Assembly: GCA_022605955.1 (NCBI GenBank)
Contig: JAKCOZ010000022.1
Span: 3,038,001-3,102,000, forward strand
DNA: 64,000 bases
DNA from: Rallus limicola
Lineage: Eukaryota > Chordata > Aves > Gruiformes > Rallidae
Direction: 5' to 3'
The first letter of the stretch is position 1; each line of letters begins with the position of its first letter. The position numbers were made by a program, and so were the translations under genes. Of the stretch, positions 1 through 29,305 are shown piece after piece. Under the pieces are notes generated by a model, which saw only the letters and a program-made list of their open reading frames with translations, had not been told where the DNA came from and ran no database searches.

Positions 1-89
1 TAGGAAGGACGCAAACACTAGAGAAGATTTCTACACTTTTCAGTTACAACTAAGATAATGTGCAGCTGCCAACCCTTAGTGAATCTTAC

Positions 90-7327
<7,238 letters not shown>

Positions 7328-10300
7328 CCTGCGCTGGGCTCAGGCAGCTGCCTGCAGGCTGTCCCACAGCTGTACTAAGCACCCCCAGAGCTTCTGCCAC
7401 CCTTCCCAGGGCAGCACCTTGTGACATAGTGCAGATGTCATAGATCTCCCAGAGCTGTTCTGTCTACAGGCTGAATCCTTGGGTTCTGGTGCTCCAGGGA
7501 CTTCTCTGCTCATACCTCCCGTCCCAGGGCACACTGGGTTCCCCACAAAAAAGCAGTGCTTAGCCCTGCAGAGCAGCTCTGCATCTAGGCATGATGTGAG
7601 ACTGGTTATAGTGCAGGGTCATTTGCCAAAGGCTCACTCTGGATGGGGGTGTGGTTTTGCCCTCGGTGGGCTCACCCTAAACAAAACAAAAGGGGGGTTC
7701 ACCTATCTCAGAGGCTGCAGGGACACGCAGCGGCAGACAAACCTTCTGAACTGAGACACAGGCTCTGAGTCATCTCTGAGAGCTGTCCAGTGATCTCTGC
7801 AGATGGACAAAAAAGAGTATAAATATCTTGGGCTTTAGTCTTCTCCTCAACTGTATTCATCTTCAATAAAGACTGTAAAAGATGGGAGAGACGTTCCTCT
7901 AATGATGACTTTTCTCCAGTTCAGACTGTTGAGTAACTGCTCAGAGAACTGTTCTAATTTTTCTTTTAGATTTCTGGCCTTTCTGGCAAAAAATCTGTTT
8001 CTGGGATCCAGTGCTCTAAAACTGCATCGTGACCCATCTGCTGTGCTGAGAATTTTGAACAGAAATAATTACTTGTGATCAGGCACTGTATTTCACTATG
8101 CTAAGAGTCCTTAAATCAGCACAGATTTATTCTAGTTTGAATGCAAAGACAACTACCATTGTTTCTTCTTCTCCAGACATACAATTATGAAACAGCTCGT
8201 TAACCTTTTTTGACTTGGGGTGATGCCTTGGAAAGCCAGAATCAAAACTCAATAGCCTTGGTGACTATGAAGCAGGTATCCTTTATTGCAGCGCTGGGCA
8301 CACAGGGGACCACTCCTAGTGTGTGCCCTGATTAAAGCCAAATTTCTCATATTTATACAGATTAACTACATATATTCATTGTAATTTCTAAGAAAGGGCA
8401 GGGCTATGCAAATTATTTCCAGGAAGTCATTTACATTAACTCCTCACAGATAGAGCATGCTCAGTGACACTCAGGGGGTCTTCCAGGGGTTTTCAGGGAT
8501 GAAGGCTGGACATCTTCCTCTCTTCTTTAAAACACACAAATTAAAGTTTTATTAATTGTCTCAAGCTACATCTACATCAGTCTATTCAGCATTATTACAT
8601 TTCATTGAATCAGAGGAAATGAAACATGTATGTATTTATGCACATTGCATTACAGCATATCTTGCATCAGAAAGGTAGCACATTACACCCCAGCTGAAAA
8701 AAAAAGGGAAGGTAATTTTAAATAAAGGGTCATTGAAAGTTAAATTTATCTTCTTACAACATTTAAAGTACGTATTGATATACGTGCTCACTGGAGGGGG
8801 GTACAGGCAGGGGAGCCACACACCAGGGGCAGGCACCAGCCTGGGCTGTCTAAACAGGGTAAGATGGGAGCTGCAAGCATTCACACACTCAAACTTCCCC
8901 TTTGCAGTAACTGATGGAGCTAATTCTCAGCAACTGCCCAGAAGGGTGAAGTTATTCCTGAGCATGAGTGACTGCAAGAGTGCTGGCAGAGTTCACTGTT
9001 GAGCTCAGCCCGACTCAGATGCTGTAGAAACCCCCTATTTTGCCCAGATGCCCCTGCAAGAAGAGCCCTTGTGTCTCTGGGGAGGGAGGTGCTGAGGAAG
9101 AGGTTTGCTTTTCCTTTTTGGTGTTTTTGTGGGGAATGTACTATACAACCTCAGGAACAGGAAATGATCTGCTGGCCCCAAAAGAAAAATATTTGAACAC
9201 GTACCTAAGTTTAAAATGTGGAAAGTCCTGCTGACCTCAGTGAATGCAATCCATGTGTATGAAAGGAAGCACGGGCCTGAACCGCTGCGCTGAGCTGCGG
9301 CATGAAGCAGCGCCAAGTTTTTCATAGGGGAGGTACAGCATAAATCCCTCAGATGGATCTTGCTGGCTGGTTCCTCCCACCTGACATTTGAATTCACTTA
9401 ACCTTTTGGATCTGTTTCCACAGAGCATTTTTTGCCATTAGCTTCCCATAGAGGCTGATTACTGAGCAGTAAGTGCAGAAGTTGTACACGTATGACATGG
9501 TGATGAGCATGTACCTGAGGTGAATATACTTGGAATGGAGACTGGGCAATAGCCTGTTTATTAATGACTGAAAGGCAGAGGCTGAACTCTGAAATCCTAA
9601 ATGTATTTTAATATTATTTTTTTCTGTTGTTTTTTTTTTGGGGGGAGGTGGGCAGTTATTCAGGAGCTTTTGTGGATTGGTTTTGGTTGATTTATTTTTT
9701 TTTGGCCACAGTGCTATTTCTACAAAACTTGCAGTTGCTCAAGTATTCATAAAAAGGTATTTTTTAATAATTTTTCTCTTAAAGGGGCAGATTTAACACC
9801 AGGATGTGCTGGTACTTACAGATAATAGCAGATAACTCCTTTCTGTATATTGTGTTTCCAAGGTGAGATCGCCTTAAATAGTAACTTAAACATTTGTATG
9901 TTGAAACAGTCAAGTTTTGGGACTAATCACTTAGAAACAGGAATACTTCAGGCTCCTGTGCTGAGATCAGAAAAATACTCTTCTCACAGCACCCTCGGCC
10001 AAGGCAATAGAAGGAGGCTTTGTGAGCAGGAGGTGTGTGGGTTTGCTCACAGCTCCTCCAGTTCCACTGCCCTGACCTGCCTTTCTCTCAAGCTTGAGTT
10101 CCCATCAATGGTTTTTAAACTGGAACATGCAGGCGCTGCCCCGTGTCTCACAGGAGGTAACCACAAGAAGAGGGGCTGTTTTGAGGCTTGTACCCATAAT
10201 ACGTGTCTCCCAGAGACACACTGGAAACTTCTTTAAAGAACACCAATGTGTTGTGTTACCCAAGTTTTACAGCCATGCAGGTGGCCACTGCTGTTGCTGC

Positions 10301-10900
10301 AATGGCTGGGAGTCTGCACGGCTCTTTACTTGTACCAGCACTGCAAGAACTTCATACAGAGGTGACAGGAAAGTGAAGGAAGAGTGAAAAGATTGTCAAA
10401 TATCTTGGAAACACATTTTCCTCCTCGTGAGACTGGATGTGGTTCTGTGATTTAGTGCTCATTTGTACGGAGACTGGAAGTGGTTTGAGGCAGGCATCAT
10501 CCTTTGCTTAATGCTGGTACCTTGTATCCCCTACTGGGGATTCTCAGTTGGCTTCTTTGGGTGCTTCAGTGTTCCAGCAGCCACTGGCACAGCTTTTCAG
10601 GGGGTACGGTCTGTGTGGGGCTGACCAGCAGCGCAAGGAACCATCACCGACGTTTGCAGGTTCTCAGGCTCATCCTCTCAGGAGAGGATAAGGCCAGAGG
10701 AGAGGCAGGCAGGGGAGCAGCCCTGGGGAGAAGTGGCCAATAATAAGGTTCGGATTACATCTCAGGCTGGTGCACGCTGCCTTGGGTTGGAGAAGTAATT
10801 TATTACTAACTGCTTTAATTTTTACATACCTGAAGTTTATTGGCCAAGTTAAGGTAGAATAATCCTCCAGTGAACGTGCCCCCTCCGTCAGCATCACCAG
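7328..10900. other. Spacer between divergent TEKT5 and NUBP1
   Basis: No spliced coding gene is recognised here. It holds the TEKT5 upstream region, an LTR-like element at about 8216-8530, and a T-rich tract near 9600-9780. Short open frames at 9035-9397 (minus) and 9850-10236 (plus) resemble nothing I know and overlap others on the opposite strand. Confidence 0.65.
8216..8530 (-). mobile_element. Solo-LTR-like endogenous retroviral element, minus orientation
   Basis: Read on the minus strand, a TATAAATA box (8350-8357) is followed about 65 bases later by an AATAAA poly(A) signal (8282-8287). Around them are the GCGCTG and CCTGCTTC motifs I associate with avian LTRs. This U3-R-U5 order with no viral genes beside it suggests a solo LTR left by recombination. 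Both ends are approximate and I could not confirm a target-site duplication. Confidence 0.6.
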
Positions 10901-11538
10901 TGCCCCAGCCAGGTAGGGCACGGAGACACTCGGCGCTGCTATGAAGTACAGCAGCGGCGTGATCTTACCGGGGTTACGCATCACCCAGGTGTGGAACCAC
11001 CTCCCGGGCTGCACCGCTCTGCGTGTGCGGTAAGCGCCGGCTTGGGCCCATCTCCCCGGGGCGCTCCGCCGCGGGCCGCTGACCGAACCTGCCGGGACTC
11101 GGGTGGGTGTGCGGCGCCACCGCCCATCGCCTCTCCCGACGGCGGCTCTAGCGAGCTTTCTCGTTCGGGGCGGCCTCCGAGAGGTGCTGCTGTCGCGCCC
11201 GGCTCGCCTGCCCCGAAGCCGGTCTCTCACGCGCCTGCCTGACAGCCCTTTGCCGCAGCGGGCGCTCGCAGCTTCCCCGAGGGCCGCGCGGGTGAGCGCA
11301 GTGCCGCACGGCTGCGGGGCCCCAAGAGCCGGGGAAGGCCGCAGCAGGCGGGCGCTGCCGGGGAGTAACTGCGACCCGTCCCGCCGCAGCGCCGCCCGAG
11401 ACTGCGGCAGCCTCATGCCCCCGCCGGAGCGCCCCCTGGTGGTAGCGACCAGCGCCGGTGCATGCGCGCGCGGCACGCGGCCGCCGTTCCTAGCCCCGCC
11501 CCTTTGGAGGCCGGCGGAGGTGACGCAGCGGCGCGGCC

Positions 11539-14500
11539 ATGGCCGAGGCAGCGGCCGAGCAGCGGCCCCAGGGTGAGCGGGGCTGCGGAACCGGGACCGG
11601 GCGGACGGACCGCTCGTCCGCCGCTCGCATTCCAGCTCTCGTTGTCTGTTGCAGACTGCCCAGGGACCGGCAGCGCCCGAGCGGGCAGCGCCGCCGCCTG
11701 CCAGGGCTGCCCCAACCAGAGGCTCTGCGCGGCCGGCGCCGCCGCCCCGGACCCGGGTAAGGGAGGCCCCGGGGGGCGGGCACGGGGACGCGGGCGGGCG
11801 GGCGGAGGCTGACCACGGCCGTGTCGTCCCGCAGCGGAGTCGGCGGAGCTGCGGGAGCGGCTGCGCTCGGTGAAGCACAAGGTGCTGGTGCTGTCCGGCA
11901 AGGGCGGCGTGGGGAAGAGCACCTTCAGCGCTCTCCTAGCCCGCGGGCTGGCGGCGGACGAGGCCAAGCAGGTGAGCGGGGCCGGGAGGCGGGGGACCCG
12001 GGCCGGGAGGCGGGAGGAGCCCCTGGGTCCTGCCCCGCGGCCCGACTGGGACAACGCAGCCGGGTTCCCCACCTCTCCGCGCAGCGCGTCCGGTACGCGG
12101 CTTAGGCTTTGAAAGCGGCCCCGGAAGGTCGTTTCTAGTGGGGCGGGGGCCGGTCCGTGTGTTTTCCAGGTTGCTCTGCTGGACATAGACATCTGTGGGC
12201 CGTCCATCCCTAAAATGATGGGTCTGGAAGGGGAGCAGGTAGGCGAAAGCTCCAACGCGCTGATGAAAGGGTTTCTGTGCAGTTCTTCGGTGATGTTTTG
12301 GGGTTGGTGGAGCTTCTGAAGGGACCGTGTGTTGGGAAGTGTCTGTGGCAGCAGGTGGAAGAGGTGAGATGGGGCAGGCCCTGCTTTCAGGGTGACCGGT
12401 GCTGGAAACCAATTTTTGCTGCATATCAGCCACACAGTCACGATTACTTCAAACTTAAGAAATTATCAGCCCTAGATATTTATTTTATTTAAAAATATAA
12501 CACTGGGGTAAACTTCTTGCAGAAGGGTTGAACAGTTATTACTCAGTAATGGAGATCTGGCCCTTCTGCGGGTTTTAAGTCGGTGTTGTACACTGTACCT
12601 GCAGGCAGGATAGCCACGTGCCTAGTTCTTGCACTTGGGTTTTATCCAACATCTGTATTTATTTCTAATGTAATTCTATGTATCACTTCAATTTTCAGGT
12701 TCATCAGAGCGGATCTGGCTGGTCTCCAGTGGTGAGCTCTTTCAGAAAGTTTGCTGGGTTTGTTTGGGTTGGGCACTGCCTTCTCACGTGAAAATTGAGT
12801 GAGGGAGGAGCAGGGGATACTTCTGGTTTTCTAATTATGTAAATGACTAGATTCTATGTAATATTCATTATTCTATAGGATCCTTATATAGGCTGTGTAG
12901 ATCAGTGTGTTCAACTTCTTTTGTTAATGTAATAATGCTACATGTCCGAGATAGACACTTAAAATAATGAACCTCTTGTCTACTGACTTTCCTACTGTGC
13001 TATGAGCAATACATGCAAGTTACTTGATGACATTATTTTTGGTTATCATGCAGTTGTATCTCACCCTTTCAGTGGCAGACAAAAAGTATCTTACACCCAA
13101 CAAAAAAACCTTTAATCTTTAGAAAATGCAAAGAAAGCTTTGCAGGGGTGTTGGTTGCTTCAAGACCACCTTTAGTATGCATGCTGTTAAGAGACAGCTT
13201 GATGCTGATAGGGAAAGCTGCTTTTCTCCTTACACCATCTCTGTGGTTCTTTGATTCCCCACCCCCAAAACTGCTTTTCTTTTTTGTAAACTCTGGGTCT
13301 TTGTTTTCTTTACTGCCCTGTAAGTTTTGCTGACTTTCTCTGGCTGCTTTTTCAGTATGTTGAAGAAAACTTAGGTGTCATGTCTGTGGGGTTCTTGCTT
13401 AGTAGTCCTGATGATGCTGTCATCTGGAGAGGACCAAAAAAGAATGGTGCGTATCAAATGTTTTCAACAGCAGTTTATGTACTTGAAGGGTTTAGTACCA
13501 TGAGTGTATTTTGTTACAACATAAATATAGCATAGTAAGCTACAGGACAAAAAAAGTGAATGGTTAATTGTTTTCTGTAGTTGAGTGTACACATGGGATG
13601 AAGCTAGAAGGTCAAATATTGTGTTGTTTGGGGGGGGAGGGAGGGGGTTAAGCCTTGGCAAAATAAGCATTTCTGTACTGAAGTTGACAAGCTAGAAGAA
13701 TCTGCATAATTAGACCCTGAAATTTGAAATAGAGGGAGATAACTTTTTTGTTTGTTTGTTTGTTTTGTCTTCCACGTTCTTTTCTTTTAGGGTTGATTAA
13801 ACAGTTTCTTCGTGATGTGGACTGGGGTGAAATTGACTACCTGATCATAGATACACCTCCAGGAACGTCAGATGAGCACTTATCCATTGTGCAGTATCTC
13901 AGTGCAACACACATAGATGGTGCTGTCATCATCACTACTCCTCAGGTATGGACCTTCATTTCCATGGCCAGAAGCATCGTGGCACTTAAAACCACTCCTT
14001 GCTTAGAGTCTCTGGTTAACTTCAGAGAAACAATGGTACAAACGAAGGGAGCTGACTTTTTGGCTTTGTGCCTGCAGCTGGCTGCTGTGTTAGTTACCTG
14101 GGAGTCTTGGTGGAGTAGGGGATTGAGCAGGTCACTAAATCACTGCATAGTTCACTATCAAAGCTGTTGTGATCTGTGGGTTGAAGGCAAGCACAGTGTT
14201 TCAGCTCATTCTTTGAGGTTAGAATTCACATCGTTGCAAATTGGTAATTCACTTGCCAGTGGCTTCATGTTTGGAAGTCACTAAGAGGTTTGGTTTTTAA
14301 GGGATATCTTGAAGTGATAAGATGCACGCTGTGTGACACCTGGTGAAGTAGACTGCTGCAAATTTGTGATGTCAGTTTAATAAAACAAGTATCAACCCCT
14401 GGCAAATTGAAACTCAAAATACATCAAATTTAAATGTAGTTAATAAAGTCTGGTTTGGAAAGGAACAGGAAATCGAACCAGCAAAACACACCTGGTGTTT

Positions 14501-16487
14501 CCACAATGTGGAGGGCAATATCGGGTAGATAGTGAGGGCAGCAGGAGGGAGCAGGAGCACTGAATGAGGTCAGGCAGATACGCGAAAAGTCTGAGGAGAG
14601 GCAATGTATGGAAGGAGGCAGTGGCCTAAGCCTGGTGGTTCTTGCCTTTGCATGCTCTGTTAAGAATGGCAAGAGTGTTTCTGTAAGCTTAAAATATGAA
14701 AAAGTTACATTTAAAGAGCTAAAGATGCGAGATCAACACAGGGGATAAAACACAAATAGGGCTCAATCTTTACTAGAGGGAAGCCAGACTTCAGAACAGC
14801 CACACTCAGTTGGCTAGACCCGTTGTACCTGCACTGTTGCTGCCCACAGAACTGTTCCTAGAGCACGTTCTTCAGACTAAAAAAGAGCAGCAACAACTCC
14901 TCATAAACGTTTTTAAAATAGCTCTAAGAATGGACCTTCCCGGGTCCAGCATCAAAGCAGAGCAGTCTCGATGGCCGTGTTTCCATACCCTTGCAGGAAG
15001 TGTCGCTTCAGGATGTTCGCAAGGAGATCAACTTCTGCCATAAAGTGAAGCTGCCAATCATAGGTGTTGTGGAAAATATGAGTGGCTTTGTATGCCCTAA
15101 GTGTAAGGTAAGGCTGGCTGCTTCTCCCTGGGTTTTGAACAGAATATCCCTGTTTGTACTGTTCCAAGGATGCCTTGTGCTCACTGCAATTCTTTCATTT
15201 TTATGTTGTCCCAGAATGAATCTCAGATCTTTCCCCCAACAACTGGAGGTGCAGAGAAGATGTGCCAGAACTTAAACATTTCCCTCCTGGGTAAAGTGCC
15301 TCTGGATCCTCAGATAGGTAAAGTGACTATTGCACTACACATAAAAGATTTTTCCTCCTATACTGATGTTGTTACTGGAAAATCCTGATTTGGAGGCTGA
15401 CACATTACAGTATTAAACATTTTGTCTTTTAGGTAAATGCCTACATCTAGATAGAACACTTTTTTTGAGCCCAAAGTTCCTGGAACCAAAGCATAGCATG
15501 GTGTGACAAGAGGGAAGCATGCTAGGATAATTTCCTTAGCCTGAAACTTAATCATGATTAAGATTAGATGATGCATCTTTTCCACTGTATAATCACAAAG
15601 GGCAACATGTCTTTCTCCTTGGTGTAGTCACCTGGGAGTACAGACAGAATAAAACCATTGCCACTGTGAAGAATAGCATCTTACAGACACTGAGCATTAA
15701 AACCAGAGCTTTAGCTTCACCATTACTGCCCTCACCCACATTCTCTTGTGGATAGTGAGGATTGGTTCCTTGCCCAGTGGCTATTAGCAATTGATACTTG
15801 ATTTAATGATACTAGGGAACAGGTGAGTACTTCCAAAATGACTGAAGGTTTCTAGAAGTATTCCTTTGTAAACTGTAGCTGTCATTCTAGTTACACTACT
15901 GACACAGGGCTTCTTATAAAGGATGCAAGTAGCTCTTTGGAAGGGTGTAACTGGCAGCAGGATTAAAGGTAAAATAAAGTCCAGCTGTTGCCTCACTTCC
16001 AGATTTTTCTCTGTCTTTCAAGGCAAAAGTTGTGACAAAGGCCAGTCCTTCCTGTCCGAAGTGCCTGAGTCTCCAGCTACATTATCTTACAGGAACATCA
16101 TTCAAAGTAAGTCAGAAAATCTCTGTGCATGTGGATCCTCTCAGCTCTGAGCACTCCTGCTCTGTGCTAGACAGAATTACATTATCCTGCCACAGATAAT
16201 AGAGAACAGCAGATGCATGTGGCAGTTCTGAAAATAACAGATACAAAACTCCCTACAGAGCCAGTGATGGGCAGTTTAAACAAACAGCTGGGAAATTCCT
16301 GAAGCCCTTTTTACTGTGCTAAAGGCCCAACTTGTGCTGTTTGTACCAGGAGGGGACAGAGTGATGCAGCAATAACCGACTCCTGATACACACTTGGAAT
16401 ACAACTTGCATTTTTTTTCCCTGTCTTCCCTTAGGAATTCAGGACTACTGTGACCAGCACCAACTTCAAGAAGAAAAGATCATCTGA
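11539..16487 (+). CDS. NUBP1: NUBP1, cytosolic Fe-S cluster assembly ATPase (11 coding exons)
   Basis: Exons are 11539-11572, 11655-11756, 11835-11971, 12170-12238, 12699-12731, 13356-13446, 13791-13945, 14997-15107, 15215-15317, 16023-16106 and 16435-16487. They join in frame to 972 nt, 323 aa, close to the human length. NUBP1 works with NUBP2 as the scaffold that builds 4Fe-4S clusters for cytosolic and nuclear proteins. Visible motifs are the N-terminal cysteine motif C-x13-C-x2-C-x5-C in exon 2, the deviant Walker A loop SGKGGVGKS in exon 3, [10 protein letters not shown] in exon 4, [10 protein letters not shown] in exon 7 and the CPKC cluster-binding pair ending exon 8. All key residues are present. 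The gene is compact at 5 kb, with introns 1 and 2 of only 82 and 78 bp. The start lies in a CpG island. Confidence 0.98.
11655..11756 (+). CDS. NUBP1: NUBP1 exon 2, N-terminal four-cysteine motif
   Basis: The acceptor TTGCAG completes a split Asp codon. The exon encodes DCPG, an Ala/Gly/Ser-rich linker, then [10 protein letters not shown]. The four cysteines match the N-terminal 4Fe-4S motif of the NBP35/NUBP1 family, which NUBP2 lacks. Confidence 0.95.
11835..11971 (+). CDS. NUBP1: NUBP1 exon 3, Walker A
   Basis: Encodes the helix [12 protein letters not shown] followed by [17 protein letters not shown], the deviant Walker A nucleotide-binding loop with both lysines. It ends in CAG before a GTGAGC donor. 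Confidence 0.97.
13791..13945 (+). CDS. NUBP1: NUBP1 exon 7, Walker B and switch
   Basis: Encodes [19 protein letters not shown], then [11 protein letters not shown], and ends VIITTPQ before a GTATGG donor. The frame stays open for 113 codons into the following intron, but the next exon (14997) restores the conserved [10 protein letters not shown] directly after the donor. Confidence 0.97.
14997..15107 (+). CDS. NUBP1: NUBP1 exon 8, C-terminal cluster cysteines
   Basis: Thirty-seven codons, phase 0 at both ends, ending [13 protein letters not shown] before GTAAGG. The CPxC pair bridges the cluster at the dimer interface in this family. Confidence 0.97.
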
Positions 16488-16581
16488 TCTATGAATGGGA
16501 ACAGAAATGTAGCTCATGTTTAATTATCAAAAAGTAACTTATGCCTTGATTTAATAGAATGTATTCTTTTTGTATATTGCA

Positions 16582-16587
16582 AATAAA
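16582..16587 (+). terminator. NUBP1 poly(A) signal
   Basis: AATAAA lies 95 bases after the NUBP1 stop codon, followed about 20 bases later by a GT/T-rich stretch (TTGTTGCTTTGGTGTTG), as expected near a cleavage site. Further AATAAA copies near 16822 and 16994 could serve longer transcripts. Confidence 0.8.
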
Positions 16588-16604
16588 TTCTTAATATAAA
16601 TGTT

Positions 16605-17804
16605 GTTGCTTTGGTGTTGCATTTTTTCCCATAGTTCTAGATCCCTGTAGTTTCCAGAAATGTAGTTTATGTAGTTTTCCAAAGCTTGTAAGAAAGGTAT
16701 AAAACAGCCTTCAGGCAGGTGCAGTCTGGAGCCAGTGTTGTTGGTAAGAAAAAGATCTGTATTTAAAGTGAAACTCAGTGTAACAGTGTCTCATTTTTTA
16801 AATAACTGTCATCAGTTTTAAAATAAAACCCTGGAGTTCAGGCATGTAAATTATAGTACAATATTTTGTTTATTACAGGTATCAGAATAAGATTAACACT
16901 TTAACTATTTATACATAACTGACTGCTTCCCACAAGTGCTGTGTGAGTGTGCTACGTGACTTTTGGTACTTGACCCTAAGCCTGAACATGAAAAAATAAA
17001 CATTTGGTGTCTAAGAGGCCCTTTGTGATTGTAATTCCTCTTCTCTATCGAGGAATTGAAGGCTTGAGAAATCAGTATTGTTTACAAGAGAGAAAGGCAG
17101 TTTGATGTTGTTGATTTTTGTTCCAAAATTAAATTAGTATTGTCTTTTGATTACATTCTAATTTTGGTTAGGACAACCCAACAGTTTCAGGTTAGTTGAC
17201 ATATTTTCTTGAAGTGTACTCAGTGTAAACAGTAAACATTCATTTTGTGCCTATACAGACAACTTTTTGATGAAACTTATAAATAACACAGGCTCTAACC
17301 CTTTCAGAAGCTGAAGATGCAAACACAAATGACAAAGTCCTTGTTACTTCATGCAGGCATAGTTTCAGAAGAGCTTTACTGATAGATCTTCACATGAAGA
17401 ACAGCTTTCATGCTGCTCCTTGTAGTTCTTCCTTGTTGGATTACCTAGTGCCTGACTTCCCAGGTTCTTCAGTGGGGCCTTCTGAAATTCTCCGTGTCTG
17501 TCCTGTAGAGTGAATCAGGAAGCATGGGTGTTGGCGTAACCTAGCACACAGGAATCTTACAAAAAGCAGGGAAGAGCTTGGGGAAGCCTGAGGGCTGAAG
17601 ATGGCACTCCAGCTGTGCTAGGCAGAGGCATTGCAATACCTCCACAGGCACATCTCAGAGGATTTAACTGAGTGGGCTTTACTCATGGGATTTGGGAGCA
17701 GCTCTGGTGTGAAGCTTCAGCAGGCTTCCAAACACAGAACCATGTGACAAGGGATGAGTTGTACAAGAGAGACTTACTGGAAAACCAAGAGAGCCTGCCT
17801 GGGG
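16605..17804 (-). other. Probable TVP23A 3' untranslated region
   Basis: About 1.2 kb between the NUBP1 cleavage region and the TVP23A stop codon. No coding exon is evident. Its left end is set by the AATAAA at 16869-16874 on the minus strand. Confidence 0.5.
16869..16874 (-). terminator. Probable TVP23A poly(A) signal
   Basis: TTTATT on the plus strand reads AATAAA for the leftward gene, about 930 bases past its stop codon. It is the last good signal before the NUBP1 3' end, so the two convergent genes would end within about 300 bases of each other. No transcript confirms it. Confidence 0.5.
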
Positions 17805-27163
<9,359 letters not shown>

Positions 27164-29256
27164 CTTCCGGCCCTGCGATTCAGTTGCCGGGCGCGGCCGT
27201 TGCCAGGGCCGGGAGGTGTTTCACGGAAAAGGGTCCGTGCTGCCGCTTGCCCGGGATGCGCCCGTCAGCGGGGCCGGGCCGGGCCTGCGCTGCCGGCAGC
27301 GGAGGGCAAGGGCGGCTCTTCCTCTCGCCCGGGGGCCGCGACCGTGCTCGTGGCTTGGCAGCACCTCGGAGCGGGACAACCCCGGTTAAACTGGCGCTAA
27401 TGCTGGGCCCGGCGGGGTTGCGTGCTCCTTTGCGTCTGTGTCTCTGTGCGCCTTTAGCGCACCCGCCTCCCCATCGCAGCCAGGTTCTCGGCGGTCGCCT
27501 TAGGGCGGCCAGACATGCCGCCTCAGCGGGCTGTGCCGCAGGTGTGAGGACCCGGAGGCCTCTGCAGAGCCAGAGTCTGTTCGGTGTTTCAGGATGTCTG
27601 CTCCGCTGGCAAAGGCGGCTTGCTCACCAAACACACTCACCTGGACAGGGCGTCTTAGCTCTTGTGTTGAGATAAAACCCAAGAGGAAAAAGTAGTGGTG
27701 AGGAAGGTGAAGGTACATCTACAAATGAGATGCACACCTGCATATCTCGTTTGAGGACTCCAGCTGATAACAACAGTCTGTTGTCCTGTCCGTGCTGGGC
27801 CAAACTCCATGTGCTGTCCCTGTGGCAGTGCAGCTTCTGGGAGGCAATCCAGTGTGACTATAATAGTGTGGATGTGCTACTAGTGTAATATAAGTAACTC
27901 AGCCCTTTAGTTAAAGATTTCAAATGCTTTTATTTAAATGGCAGAAGGATTGTGAAGCAGTTAAGGAAGTAGGAAAGGGAAATGAGACAGCTGAACTGCA
28001 GGATATGGCTGAGAGTGTCACAATCACGGGAAGTAGTCTGGCCAGCTGAGCAGAGGATAAGGATGATATGATATATTGTAGTAATTTGTAGATCTGACTA
28101 TCTACTAGCATTAAAAAGCCCAGCAAAATAATAATTTCCTAGTCTTTTATAAAACATCTAACTAAGCCAGAATAGATCTGTTGATTAAATACAGAAGTTG
28201 CTACAGTAAGCACTTTACAAATGTCAATTGGAAAGTAGTTTTGCACAAGACCATCTATTAGAGCAAGACAATACTTAATCCATAAGAACAGCTGGTAGAA
28301 CTGTTCTTCATGGAATTCGTAATTGTAGGTGGGAAAGGTGTATTTTCTCATTAATAATATCGTCTCATTCGTATTTTGGACTTGGTAGTGTTAAAACAAT
28401 ACTTTATTGTGTATCAGAAAGTACAGCAGACTTCCACTAATAATTGAATAGGCAATCTGTAATTTGATAGGATGTCTCATGATACCCTACAATATTAAAA
28501 TACTTATGTAGGCTTTCACTCCTGAAGAAACAAAATCTGAGAAATCTCATGAGGTAACAATTATTAAATAATTACGTGCATACCTGAAAGCTGACCTCTA
28601 CTTCACGTACTGTATCAACATGCACTTCTGCTTACGATCAAAATGTTTGTGTTAACTCAGATAGAATTGTCTTTTGACTCAGAAGCAGCTCCTGGAGCTG
28701 CACTGACAAGAGCATGAAGCAGTGCTGGGAGGTCTCACATCTTGACTGCCAGGTCATTCACATCAGCTATACTGTATCAACTTTTCTGTCACTTCAGTGC
28801 AGTTCTGTCAGCAATTCTGCCACAGTGCAATTAGTAATTCTGTAATCTTCCTGTACTGTCTGAGCTGTTGCGTTTTTATTCAAAGGCACCAGAAAATTTC
28901 TGTGTGGCATTCCTTATCAGATAAAACAAGCCCTTGCTTCTATGGGATAGGTGGTAATTAGTTTGTCACATTACATATCTGATTTACTACTTTGGTGCTG
29001 CTAACTCATTTCATTAGAGATGAAAATATAGAACTAAAAAAGAAACAGAACCTGTGTTTTGGGGTTTTAATTTTAAAACTGATAATTATTTCTTTAATTT
29101 CCCCTCCTTCCAGTTCTTGTCTCCACTGATTCATTGTAGGAATTATCCTAACAAACTGTAGGGTTTTCTTAGCAAAATCTATTTGATAATCCCACACAAG
29201 ACTATCACTATACCATACAAATTGTTTTAGTAATGTTCTCTAAAAAGCTATGTCAA

Positions 29257-29305
29257 GTGTATAAAATTAAATGGATTTTATGTGTATAAAATTCAATGGA
29301 TTTTA
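29257..29305. repeat. 25-bp tandem duplication
   Basis: The unit GTGTATAAAATTAAATGGAT continuing TTTA appears at 29257-29280 and again at 29282-29305 with one substitution (A to C). Confidence 0.9.

Larger units (their letters stand above)
10900..12120. promoter_or_regulatory. CpG island with NUBP1 promoter
   Basis: GC content and CpG density rise abruptly against AT-rich flanks and fall again after about 12120. The island covers the NUBP1 start codon at 11539 and its first three exons. Upstream are GC-box-like runs, a TGCATGCGCG stretch near 11459 resembling part of an NRF1 site, and TGACGCAG at 11521. There is no TATA box near the start. This is the usual broad housekeeping promoter type. 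Long open frames on both strands here come from low stop-codon frequency. Confidence 0.85.

Noticed and set aside
10670..11878. Minus-strand open frame of 402 codons over the NUBP1 promoter
   Set aside because: It lies in the CpG island, where stop codons are rare by composition. It is Arg/Ala/Pro/Gly-rich, overlaps real NUBP1 exons on the other strand, and has no recognisable domain.
11413..12441. Second long minus-strand open frame (342 codons) opposite NUBP1 exons 1-4
   Set aside because: Same compositional cause. It is antisense to well-supported exons and its sequence is low-complexity Pro/Arg/Ala.
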